Assembly: GCA_965208525.1 (NCBI GenBank)
Contig: OZ242340.1
Coordinates: forward strand, 1,364,001-1,428,000
Origin: VXYL01 sp965208525
GTDB lineage: Bacteria; Pseudomonadota; Gammaproteobacteria; Pseudomonadales; Azotimanducaceae
DNA length: 64,000 bases
Direction: 5' to 3'
Positions 1 to 7,719 of the stretch are shown piece after piece. The first letter of the stretch is position 1; each line of letters opens with the position of its first letter. The notes under the pieces are model-generated. The model was given only the letters and a program-made list of their open reading frames with translations. It had not been told where the DNA came from and made no database searches. Both the position numbers and the translations under genes were made by a program.

Positions 1-1110
1 CAAGTGCTGCATGGCCTTGCGTGGCGGCGCGCTGCCGTGGCCCAGGAAGGCGGTGGTGTGTTGGTCGTGGGGAGTGGGACAGAAGGTGACGTCGTAGAAG
101 GGAGACGGTCGCCAATTGCCTGCGTCGTCCTGCAGAAACGACCAGTTGCGGGTGTGGTCGTCTTGGTTGACGGCGAAGAGGTTGAACGCGGCTCGGATGA
201 ACTGGGTCTGGCCGACGGATGGGCTCGCACACAGGGCTTGGCTGGCGCGGATCAAGTCCTCGTAGTCCATTGACGGCGCACGGAAGTCGGCGTCGAGCAG
301 GCCGCAGAGACTGTGCATGTGGAGCCGACCATCTGGCGGCGTGCAGTCGAATCGCCTTTGGGCGAGCCACGCGGTGGCATTTGTCGGTGCTGCGGCGGGC
401 ACTTGCAGGAGCTGCCAATCCGGTGTGTCGATGCCAGCGTTCTGCGCGAGCCGGAGGTAGGCCGCTTCGCAGAGGCCCTCCTCATGCCCGAGCGGCAACG
501 ACGCCGAAGTGAACTTGACGATCCACGGCTCGAGCCTGGGTTCCGGAAGGATGCGTGCCCTGCTTGTCGCAGCGTCTAGCGGCAAGTACACGGATGCCTT
601 GGGTCGAGCGCCGCCGGAGCTGCCCGCCTCGGCAAGGAAGGCCAACAGCTCCTCGCCCTCGCCCTCGAACAGCTCCTCGGCGTGGGCGCCAAGTTCCCAG
701 ATGCTGGCCTCGCCGGCAGGCGCAGGCGCTGGAGGAGAGGCGGGCGAGTAGCGCAGCGCGCCCACGCCGCGTTCGCCGATGAAGGAAAGGCGGTCCATCG
801 CCGTCAACTGGCTCGAGGCGATGCTTTGCCGCCGGAAAACGCGATCCATCAGGAGGCGCCCCCAACCATCGGGCAGCGAGTCGGCAAACACGCCGTGCAG
901 GCCCTCGTGGGGGTCCCGAGGGGCTCGGTGGACCGAGCCATCGAACGGCATTTGGAATGGCGAGAGGCTTGGATGCTCGCGCAGATAGCCCTCACTGTAT
1001 TGGAAAAAAACGCCGTCTCGATTCTGCGCCAGTTCGCCCACGGGAACGATGGCGCCCGTGGAAAGGCAGCGCGACACGCGGAGGCGGCGGATGGGGGTGA
1101 AGTCCGTCAT
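1..1110 (-). CDS. hipA: HipA-family serine/threonine kinase toxin, 3' end cut by window edge
   Basis: This reading frame runs off the left edge; 370 codons are visible, starting at an ATG at 1110 that overlaps the stop of hipB (ATGA). HipA proteins are kinases that, in studied cases, phosphorylate glutamyl-tRNA synthetase and induce dormancy. The N-terminal subdomain is visible (residues 1-120), followed by a loop reading SSGGARPKA, the position of the nucleotide-binding/autophosphorylation loop, and IVKF, the usual lysine strand. The catalytic segment NQDDHTRNW and the following FYDVTF (the metal-binding aspartate) are intact, so the visible part looks functional. The missing C-terminus is probably about 50-70 residues. 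Pairing with an upstream HTH gene supports the call. Confidence 0.93.
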   Translation of the reverse strand, partial: MTDFTPIRRLRVSRCLSTGAIVPVGELAQNRDGVFFQYSEGYLREHPSLSPFQMPFDGSVHRAPRDPHEGLHGVFADSLPDGWGRLLMDRVFRRQSIASSQLTAMDRLSFIGERGVGALRYSPASPPAPAPAGEASIWELGAHAEELFEGEGEELLAFLAEAGSSGGARPKASVYLPLDAATSRARILPEPRLEPWIVKFTSASLPLGHEEGLCEAAYLRLAQNAGIDTPDWQLLQVPAAAPTNATAWLAQRRFDCTPPDGRLHMHSLCGLLDADFRAPSMDYEDLIRASQALCASPSVGQTQFIRAAFNLFAVNQDDHTRNWSFLQDDAGNWRPSPFYDVTFCPTPHDQHTTAFLGHGSAPPRKAMQHL

Positions 1111-1406
1111 CGGGCGCCCCTGCCCGGCTCCTGCTCCAACACCTCGTCAATCGTCCGCGGCGGCGCGGCTCGGGGCTCCGCCAGCGACGCAAGTTGGTCA
1201 AGGTCTCCAACACACTGCCAGAGCAACACAAACTGGCGCAGGGAAATCTGGCCTGTGGTCTCGAACCGCTTGATGGTCGCTGCCGGCACGGTGCTCCGCT
1301 CCGCGAGCGCCCGCCGCGAGAGCTTGCGACTCCGCCGCCGCTGTCGGACGCTGGCCGCAAGTTGGCGCTGCACGTCTGCGGCGGTGGTGAGAGAGAGAAG
1401 CGCCAA
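1107..1406 (-). CDS. hipB: HipB-like XRE-family antitoxin
   Basis: A 99-residue protein from a TTG start at 1406, preceded by a purine-rich stretch (aaaggcaggg). Residues about 12-75 form an XRE-type helix-turn-helix with the typical RRALAERSTVPAATIKRFE turn. HipB proteins neutralise HipA and repress their own operon. The stop overlaps the hipA start by four bases, so the two are translationally coupled. An in-frame ATG a little upstream (around 1435) would give a longer product; I prefer the TTG because the HTH begins close behind it. An inverted repeat at 1443-1473 upstream is a likely self-operator. Confidence 0.85.
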   Translation of the reverse strand: MALLSLTTAADVQRQLAASVRQRRRSRKLSRRALAERSTVPAATIKRFETTGQISLRQFVLLWQCVGDLDQLASLAEPRAAPPRTIDEVLEQEPGRGAR

Positions 1407-1442
1407 TTGCCCTGCCTTTCGTCTTGAGGGGACATCATTTTA

Positions 1443-1473
1443 TCCAAAATAGAGAAATCCAGATTATTTTGGA
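1443..1473. promoter_or_regulatory. inverted repeat, probable HipB operator
   Basis: Nine-base arms tccaaaata (1443-1451) and tattttgga (1465-1473) are separated by 13 bases, 37 bases upstream of the hipB TTG. E. coli HipB binds tatcc-N8-ggata repeats, and the left arm here begins with tatcc. The segment is AT-rich in a GC-rich setting, as expected for a promoter/operator. Confidence 0.55.
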
Positions 1474-1514
1474 CAACATAGTGCCCTTCCGCTCCCGTCG
1501 AGAAATGCGACTTC

Positions 1515-2324
1515 CTAGCTTTGGCAGGCGGCGCAGTACACCGTTGCTCTGCCGCCGTGGCGCACCTCCGTCAGGGGTTTTCGGCACTGGCGGCAAGGCT
1601 CGCCGCCGCGGCCGTACACGTGCAGTTCCTGTCGGAAGTAACCGGGTTTGCCGTCTGTGCCGGTGAAGTCCCTGAGGGTCGTGCCGCCGGTGTCTATGGC
1701 TCGCGCTAGCGTCGCCTTCACGGCGGCGACGAGCAGTGCGAGGCGGGGCTTGGAGGTGCGGCCGGCGGCGCGGCGAGGTCGGATGCCGGCCAGGAACAGC
1801 GCTTCGTTGGCGTAGATGTTGCCCACTCCCACCACCACCCGCGCGTCCATCAGCAGCGACTTGATGGCGGTGCGCCGGCCACGTGCTTGGGATGCCAGAT
1901 AGGCGGCGTCGAAGTCCGACGACAGAGGTTCGGGGCCGAGGCTTTTCAGCAGCGGATGCCCAAGCAACGGGAAGGGCTGCCAGTGCAGGCTGCCAAATCG
2001 CCGTGGGTCGGTGAAGCGCACGGCGCGGCCATCGTCGAGCACGAGGTCGATGTGATCGTGCTTGCCGGCGTTGCGGTCCGCGGCCACGAACGCCAGGTGT
2101 CCGGACATGCCGAGGTGAAGAATGAGGCCGCCGCTGTCGAGGGGCAGCAGCAGGTATTTGCCGCGCCGGCCGACCTCGCCGAAACGCTCGCCGGCGATGT
2201 CGGATGGCAGGCGCACCGGCCAGCGCAGTGCCGGATTGCGGATGACGATTCGTTGCAGCCGTCGCCCGGGAACCGCCCGGGCGAGGCCGCGCCGCGTGGT
2301 TTCGACCTCCGGCAGCTCAGGCAC
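1515..2324 (-). CDS. mutM: formamidopyrimidine-DNA glycosylase (Fpg/MutM)
   Basis: A 269-residue base-excision repair enzyme that removes 8-oxoguanine and formamidopyrimidines. The start is the GTG at 2324, because the mature protein must begin PELPEVE, whose N-terminal proline is the catalytic nucleophile; an open frame extends further upstream but is not part of the protein. Visible features are the PELPEVETTRRG N-terminus, the GRRGKYLL lysine near residue 57, VGVGNIYANEALF (helix-two-turn-helix) and a C-terminal zinc finger with four cysteines (CRQC...CAAC). The length is normal. The gene follows rpmB-rpmG on the same strand with a 35-base gap and may be cotranscribed with them. Confidence 0.96.
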   Translation of the reverse strand: MPELPEVETTRRGLARAVPGRRLQRIVIRNPALRWPVRLPSDIAGERFGEVGRRGKYLLLPLDSGGLILHLGMSGHLAFVAADRNAGKHDHIDLVLDDGRAVRFTDPRRFGSLHWQPFPLLGHPLLKSLGPEPLSSDFDAAYLASQARGRRTAIKSLLMDARVVVGVGNIYANEALFLAGIRPRRAAGRTSKPRLALLVAAVKATLARAIDTGGTTLRDFTGTDGKPGYFRQELHVYGRGGEPCRQCRKPLTEVRHGGRATVYCAACQS

Positions 2325-2359
2325 GGTCGCCGATCTGCCCCGCGATGCGGGGCGTGCAG

Positions 2360-2530
2360 TTACTTGATCTTCGCTTCCCGGTAGGCGACGTGGCGGCGCA
2401 CCACCGGATCGAATTTGCGGAACTCGAGCTTGTCCGGCGTCGAGGTCTTGTTCTTCGTCGTGGTGTAGTAATGCCCGGTGTCGGCGCTCGACACCATCTT
2501 GATCTTCTCGCGCTTGCCCTTCTTGGCCAT
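2360..2530 (-). CDS. rpmG: 50S ribosomal protein L33
   Basis: A 56-residue basic protein beginning MAKKGKREKIKMVSSADTGH and ending VAYREAKIK, the standard bacterial L33 sequence. The zinc-binding CxxC pairs found in some paralogues are absent, as in the usual proteobacterial form. The ATG at 2530 lies three bases after the rpmB stop, giving the classical rpmB-rpmG pair. L33 sits on the large subunit near the E site. Confidence 0.95.
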   Translation of the reverse strand: MAKKGKREKIKMVSSADTGHYYTTTKNKTSTPDKLEFRKFDPVVRRHVAYREAKIK

Positions 2531-2533
2531 CGG

Positions 2534-2806
2534 CTACTCTCCCTTGGCGCTCGGCGTGGCGCCTTGCGCCGGCGCCGGTCGGCGCAGCTTGCCCAAATCC
2601 TGCAGCACCGCCTCGATGCCGCGTTTGTCGATGATCCGCATTCCTGCAGCCGACACCCGGAGCCGCACGAAGCGATCCTCGGACGGCACGTAGAAGCGGT
2701 GGTAGTGCAGGTTGGGCTGGAACCGCCGCTTGGTGTGGTTGTTCGCGTGCGAGACGTTGTTGCCCGCCATCGGCCGCTTGCCGGTGACTTCGCAAACCTG
2801 GGACAT
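2534..2806 (-). CDS. rpmB: 50S ribosomal protein L28
   Basis: A 90-residue protein starting MSQVCEVTGKRPMAGNNVSH, the characteristic L28 N-terminus, with the conserved NNHTKRRFQPNLH segment. It is about 12 residues longer than E. coli L28 because of an alanine/proline-rich C-terminal tail. It is the first gene of rpmB-rpmG, with the promoter expected between 2807 and 2941. Confidence 0.96.
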   Translation of the reverse strand: MSQVCEVTGKRPMAGNNVSHANNHTKRRFQPNLHYHRFYVPSEDRFVRLRVSAAGMRIIDKRGIEAVLQDLGKLRRPAPAQGATPSAKGE

Positions 2807-2941
2807 CGGTTGGCTCTGCCGTCGAAAGGGCGGCGTTTATACCTTAAGCACGGTCGCGAGGCAAAGGCTGGAGGTGTCGCACAGGGGTGTGGGAGATGTC
2901 GCACGGGGAATCCGGGGTTCCCCGGCGAGCAACCGTCCTGA

Positions 2942-3742
2942 TCAAAGAAGCCCCCGTTCTGCCATCGACACGACGCCCTCGGCGGCGATGATCAGGTGAT
3001 CCACCAGGTGCACGTCCACTTCGTCTAGCACGGTCTTCAGGCGGCGGGTGATGTGCTGGTCGGCGGCGCTCGGCTCTGCGGTGCCGGATGGGTGGTTGTG
3101 ATAGAGCACGATGGCCGCTGCGTTGCGGCGCATGCACGCCTTCAGCACCTCGCGGGGATACACGATGGAGCGATCTACCGAACCCCAGAACAGATCCTCG
3201 GTCGCCAGCAGCCGGTTGCGGGCGTCGAGCAGGAGCGCGCCCAAGACTTCCCGCTCCATCCCCGCCAGGTGCAAATGCAGGTAGCGGCGTGCGTCCTCGG
3301 CGCCGCGGATGATGCGGCGCTTGCGAAAGCCCTCGCGCTCGAACCGCTTGCCGAGCTCGCGCACCGCAAGCAGGCCCGCGACCTTCGCATCGCCAAGACC
3401 GGTGATGGTCGCGAGCACCTCGGCGCTTTGGCTCATGAGCCCCCGCACGCCATCGAACTTCTGCAGCAACCCTTCCGCCAACTCCACGGCGTCTTGTCCG
3501 GCGTGGCCGGTGCGCAGCACCAGCGCCACCAGCTCGGCATCGCGAAGGTGCGAAGCGTCGCCTTGGAGCGCTCGCTCCCTGGGCTGTTCCGAAGCTGCCG
3601 CCTGAACCGGCTTCGGTCTCGCCGCCATCGGACCGCGGGGTGCGGTGCCTTGGGGCGGAGCTTCGCCGTTCGCGGCAGGCCCATGCGAGCGCTCCAGAGC
3701 CGGTCCGGCACCTCGCGTGATATGGTTGCGGCTCTCCAGCAT
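2942..3742 (-). CDS. radC: RadC family JAB-domain protein
   Basis: Up to 266 residues. The core from about residue 52 (RERAL...LRDAELVALVLRTGH) contains a helix-hairpin-helix-like region (ITGLGDAKVAGLLAVRELGKR) and a C-terminal JAB/MPN domain with the metal motif HNHPSG followed by S and D (HNHPSGTAEPSAADQHITR). The role in DNA repair is disputed. The N-terminal 45 residues are low-complexity and poorly conserved, so the true start may be an internal ATG near 3630. It is divergent from coaBC, with only about 40 bases between the two starts. Confidence 0.93.
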   Translation of the reverse strand: MLESRNHITRGAGPALERSHGPAANGEAPPQGTAPRGPMAARPKPVQAAASEQPRERALQGDASHLRDAELVALVLRTGHAGQDAVELAEGLLQKFDGVRGLMSQSAEVLATITGLGDAKVAGLLAVRELGKRFEREGFRKRRIIRGAEDARRYLHLHLAGMEREVLGALLLDARNRLLATEDLFWGSVDRSIVYPREVLKACMRRNAAAIVLYHNHPSGTAEPSAADQHITRRLKTVLDEVDVHLVDHLIIAAEGVVSMAERGLL

Positions 3743-3783
3743 TTTCAGCTTTTCGGCGGACTTTGACGGCTTTCGGCGACGAG

Positions 3784-5013
3784 ATGCGAGCGAAGAAAAT
3801 CCTACTTGCCGTCAGCGGCGGCATCGCTGCATACAAGACCCCGGAGCTTGTGCGACATCTCTCACGCTCTGGTGCCGAAGTGGTGCCTTTGCTGACAGCC
3901 AATGCGCATAAGTTCGTGACACCCACGGCCCTGCAAGCGGTTGCCGGACGTCCTGTTCTGTCGGACATCTGGGCTGCGGAAGCGGCGGACGGCATGGGTC
4001 ACATCGAGCTCGCGCGCATGGCCGACGTGTTGTTGGTGGCGCCGGCGAGCGCCAATCTGATGGCGCGCATGGCGTGGGGCATGGCGGACGATCTGGTGAC
4101 TGCCACTTGGCTGGCGACGCGAGCGCCGGTTTTCATCGCTCCTGCCATGAACACCCAGATGTGGGAACACGCCGCCACGCAACGCAACGTGACGATGCTG
4201 AAGGAAATGGGCGTCAGCCTTATCGGGCCAGACGTGGGCGAGCAGGCTTGCGGCGAGTTCGGGCCTGGGCGCATGACCGGGCCGGCCGAAATCGCGGCTA
4301 TCGTGCTTGGGTCTTCAGACGCCGAGGTGGGAGCGGGGGCGAGTCTGGCCGGAACACGGGTGCTGGTCACCGCCGGCCCCACCCGCGAACCCATCGATCC
4401 GGTGCGTTTCATCAGCAATCGCAGTTCCGGCAAGCAGGGCTTTGCCCTCGCTGCGGCGGCACAGCGCGCTGGCGCCGACGTGACGCTGGTGGCCGGCCCG
4501 GTGACCCTGGCGACGCCCCCCGGCGTGAAGCGCGTCGACGTCACCACTGCGGCCGAGATGCAGCGCGCAGTGCTCGCCCACATTGACGTCGATATCCTGT
4601 TCGCGGTCGCCGCGGTCGCCGACTACCGTCCTGCGGATGTGGTAGAGCAGAAGATCAAGAAGAGCCGCCAGAACACGGCACCGACGATCGCGCTCGCCGA
4701 GAACGACGACATCCTGGCCTGTGCCGCCGCCGCCAAGCCCGATGTGTTTCGGGTGGGGTTTGCCGCCGAAACGGAAAACGTCCTCTCGCACGCCCGGGAA
4801 AAGCGCCTGCGCAAGAACCTCGACGTGATCGTGCTGAACGACGTGTCCAACTCCGCCATCGGCTTCGACAGCCCGGAAAACGCCGTCACGGTGATCCACG
4901 ACGGCGGCGAGACGGTCTTCTCCCAAGCACCTAAGGACGCCATCGCCACGGCGGTGATGGACGCGGTCGCAGACTTGTACGCGGCACGAAACAGGCAACA
5001 CGTGCGGCGTTAG
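3784..5013 (+). CDS. coaBC: bifunctional phosphopantothenoylcysteine decarboxylase/synthetase
   Basis: A 409-residue two-domain enzyme of coenzyme A synthesis. CoaB joins cysteine to 4'-phosphopantothenate using CTP, and CoaC is a flavoprotein decarboxylase. The start is the ATG giving MRAKKILLAVSGGIAAYKT, the flavodoxin-like FMN-binding N-terminus. The CoaC motifs PAMNTQMW and the reactive cysteine in ACGEFGPGRM are present. CoaB begins near residue 195 (VLVTAGPTREPIDPVRFISN) and carries the KIKKS lysine motif. The length is standard. The radC-coaBC-algC-argB neighbourhood is typical of gammaproteobacteria, although dut, often found between coaBC and algC, is absent. Confidence 0.96.
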   Translation: MRAKKILLAVSGGIAAYKTPELVRHLSRSGAEVVPLLTANAHKFVTPTALQAVAGRPVLSDIWAAEAADGMGHIELARMADVLLVAPASANLMARMAWGMADDLVTATWLATRAPVFIAPAMNTQMWEHAATQRNVTMLKEMGVSLIGPDVGEQACGEFGPGRMTGPAEIAAIVLGSSDAEVGAGASLAGTRVLVTAGPTREPIDPVRFISNRSSGKQGFALAAAAQRAGADVTLVAGPVTLATPPGVKRVDVTTAAEMQRAVLAHIDVDILFAVAAVADYRPADVVEQKIKKSRQNTAPTIALAENDDILACAAAAKPDVFRVGFAAETENVLSHAREKRLRKNLDVIVLNDVSNSAIGFDSPENAVTVIHDGGETVFSQAPKDAIATAVMDAVADLYAARNRQHVRR

Positions 5014-5321
5014 CGCGCGTCTTGGGGCGACAGAGACGCGACGCCCCTGCATGGAACCCATTGCGCAACACGTTGATAAACCGAGAATGTGGCTCGAAGT
5101 CGACTCAACACCCACGTGCCGGCCGGATGGCGCCGTGAGAAGCGGATCGGAGTGAGGCCCCGTCGCTCCTCCCGCCGAAGGCGAAGCAACCAAGGGCCCG
5201 AAGGTGAAACCAGCCTCCACTCCGCGAGACGGCCCCGTTCTCACCTTTCTCGCCGGCGGCATGTCGATGGTTCCTGCCGCGTCGCGAGTCCGAATCGCAA
5301 TGCGGGCTTAACATCCAACAC
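5014..5321. other. 308-base spacer between coaBC and algC, no gene seen
   Basis: No frame here has protein-like composition or a recognisable family. In related genomes this position often holds dut or a long N-terminal extension of AlgC; neither is visible. It probably contains the algC-argB promoter. Confidence 0.5.
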
Positions 5322-6764
5322 ATGAATACACCTCTTGCGGACGCCGCGATGTTCCGCGCCTACGACATTCGCGGCATCGCTGGCGACAACCTGAGCGCGG
5401 ACGTGGTGCGGCGCATCGGCGCGGCGTTCGCGGCAGAGGCCCTTGCCGAATCGTGTCCCGATGTCGTCGTCGGCGGCGATGGCCGCGAGTCGACGCCCGC
5501 GCTGGTGGATGCCCTCGCCTCGGGCTTGGTGCGCGGCGGCGCCCGTGTCATCGACATCGGCACCGTGCCGACGCCGCTTCTCTACTACGCCACGCACGAA
5601 ACCGGCACCGGCACCGGCATCATGGTGACCGGCTCGCACAACCCGCCGGAATACAACGGCTTGAAGATGATGCTCGGCGGCACGACCCTGGCTGGCGACG
5701 CCATCGAACAACTGCGGCTCAAGGTCGATGCAACGCCGAATCCGCCACCGGGTGCGCCAAAGCGCGAGCGCTCCGATGTGCTGCCGAGCTATTGCGAGCG
5801 AGTGCTGGCGGACGTGACCTTGGCGCGTCCCTTGAAGGTGGTCGTGGATTGCGGCAACGGCGTTGCTGGGCTCGTGGCGCCGCGCTTGCTGTCGGCGCTT
5901 GGCTGCGAAGTGACTGCGCTCTATGCCGAGGTGGATGCGTCGTTCCCGAATCACCATCCAGACCCGGCGGAGCCGGCGAATCTGGCCGATCTCATTGAGG
6001 CGGTGGCACAGAGCCAAGCCGATGTGGGCCTCGCCTTCGACGGCGACGGCGATCGCCTCGGCGTCGTCACCAACACCGGCGACATCGTCTGGCCCGACAC
6101 CCTGCTCATGTTCTTCCTCCGTGCCATCGCGGCCGAGAATCCTGGCGCCGGCGTCGTTTACGACGTGAAGTGCAGTCGCCATGTGGCGCGGGTGGCCGAG
6201 GCCGCTGGCGCCGAGCCCATCCTCTGCCGCACGGGACATTCGCACATCAAGGCGCGCATGCGCGAGACCGGGGCGCTGGTCGGCGGCGAATTCTCGGGCC
6301 ACATCTGCTTTGCAGACCGTTGGTATGGCTTCGACGACGCCATCTATGCCGCCGCTCGTGCTCTCGAACTGCTTGCCGCGAGCGAGGTGAGCGCCGCAGA
6401 GGTCTTCGGCGCGCTGCCGCGTGGGGTTTCGACGCCGGAGATCAAGATCGCCACCAACGACGAACGCAAGTTCGAGATCGTCGAAGCGCTCCGTCAAGGG
6501 TCCTTCGGCGGCGGCACGACCACAGCCATCGACGGCATTCGCGTCGATCACGACGACGGCTTTGGCCTCGTGCGCGCATCCAACACCAGCCCCGTGCTTA
6601 GCCTGCGTTTCGAGGCGGACAACGCGGGCGCCTTGGCGCGCATCCAGCAGACCTTCCAACGCGAACTGCTTGCCGTGGACCCCGGCCTGCGCTTCCCGCA
6701 GGAGAGCTGGTCGCCGCTCGTGAATAATGCGGGTCACGAGCGAGCCAAGGAGACCGCGTCGTGA
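5322..6764 (+). CDS. algC: phosphomannomutase/phosphoglucomutase
   Basis: A 480-residue alpha-D-phosphohexomutase that interconverts sugar 6- and 1-phosphates for LPS and exopolysaccharide precursors. The visible sites are MFRAYDIRGIAGD near the N-terminus, the phosphoserine loop VTGSHNPPEYNGLKM, the metal loop DGDGDRLG, the sugar-specificity loop GEFSGH and the C-terminal phosphate-binding RASNTSPVLSLRFE. Its length matches the short AlgC of pseudomonads. The stop overlaps the argB start (GTGA), so the two are translationally coupled. Confidence 0.95.
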   Translation: MNTPLADAAMFRAYDIRGIAGDNLSADVVRRIGAAFAAEALAESCPDVVVGGDGRESTPALVDALASGLVRGGARVIDIGTVPTPLLYYATHETGTGTGIMVTGSHNPPEYNGLKMMLGGTTLAGDAIEQLRLKVDATPNPPPGAPKRERSDVLPSYCERVLADVTLARPLKVVVDCGNGVAGLVAPRLLSALGCEVTALYAEVDASFPNHHPDPAEPANLADLIEAVAQSQADVGLAFDGDGDRLGVVTNTGDIVWPDTLLMFFLRAIAAENPGAGVVYDVKCSRHVARVAEAAGAEPILCRTGHSHIKARMRETGALVGGEFSGHICFADRWYGFDDAIYAAARALELLAASEVSAAEVFGALPRGVSTPEIKIATNDERKFEIVEALRQGSFGGGTTTAIDGIRVDHDDGFGLVRASNTSPVLSLRFEADNAGALARIQQTFQRELLAVDPGLRFPQESWSPLVNNAGHERAKETAS

Positions 6765-7708
6765 GTGAAGCCATCCCCCATCCGTCGCACGACGGCACCG
6801 CGCTGGTGCTCACCGAGGCGCTGCCCTACATCCAGCGCTTCCACGGCACGACGATCGTCGTCAAGTACGGGGGCAACGCGATGGAAAACGCGGAGCTCAA
6901 GCGCGCCTTCGCCCGCGACATCGTGTTGATGAAGCTGGTGGGCATGAACCCCATCGTCGTCCACGGCGGCGGCCCGCAGATCGGCGACCTGCTCGACCGG
7001 CTGGGCATCCCCACGCGCTTCGTCGACGGCATGCGCGTCACCGATGCCGCCACCATGGATGTCGTGCAGATGGTGCTTGGGGGGCTCGTCAACAAGGACA
7101 TCGTGTCGCTGCTGAACGCGGCCGGCGGGCGGGCGGTGGGCGTCACCGGCAAGGACGGCGAACTGATTCGCGCGCGCAAGCTCAAGCTGGTGTCGCGCGC
7201 GGCGCAAGACGCTGGGGAGGCGAAAGGAACGGCCCCGACGGTGACGAGCGCAGAGATCGGAGTCCCGGAAATCATCGACATCGGCCATGTCGGCGAGGTG
7301 GACGAGGTGAACGCCGACGTGCTCGATGCCCTCATCGCCCGCGACTTCATCCCGGTAATCGCCCCGGTGGGTGTTGGGCCGGACGGCGAGTCCTACAACA
7401 TCAACGCCGACTTCGTTGCCGGCGCAGTTGCCGGACACCTGCAAGCGGAGAAGCTCATCCTGCTCACCAACACCCCCGGCGTCCTCGACCCCGAGGGCAA
7501 TACGTTGACGGGCCTGGACCGCAGCGCCGTGGACGCGCTCATCGCCGACGGCACCATCGAGGGCGGCATGTTGCCCAAGGTGGACTGCGCCATCGCCGCC
7601 GTGGACGCCGGCACCAGAAGCGCCCACATCATCGACGGCCGCGTGCCCCACGCGGTGCTGCTCGAGGTGCTCACCGACGGCGGCGTCGGCACGCTGATTC
7701 ATGGTTGA
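6761..7708 (+). CDS. argB: acetylglutamate kinase
   Basis: A 315-residue enzyme of arginine synthesis that phosphorylates N-acetyl-L-glutamate with ATP. The family signatures are KYGGNAM (phosphate lysine), VHGGGPQIGDLL, GRAVGVTGKDG, the NINAD substrate motif and GGMLPK near the C-terminus. It starts at GTG 6761 inside the algC stop. It is slightly longer than the roughly 300-residue norm because of an alanine-rich segment near residues 145-165. Confidence 0.96.
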   Translation: MSEAIPHPSHDGTALVLTEALPYIQRFHGTTIVVKYGGNAMENAELKRAFARDIVLMKLVGMNPIVVHGGGPQIGDLLDRLGIPTRFVDGMRVTDAATMDVVQMVLGGLVNKDIVSLLNAAGGRAVGVTGKDGELIRARKLKLVSRAAQDAGEAKGTAPTVTSAEIGVPEIIDIGHVGEVDEVNADVLDALIARDFIPVIAPVGVGPDGESYNINADFVAGAVAGHLQAEKLILLTNTPGVLDPEGNTLTGLDRSAVDALIADGTIEGGMLPKVDCAIAAVDAGTRSAHIIDGRVPHAVLLEVLTDGGVGTLIHG

Positions 7709-7719
7709 GGGCCTGCCCA

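Noticed and set aside
2325..2795. An N-terminal extension of mutM through rpmG and rpmB
   Set aside because: MutM must start PELPEVE, and the ribosomal protein genes occupy this stretch in other frames.
5241..6737. A 498-codon open frame antisense to algC
   Set aside because: No recognisable domain, and algC is certain.
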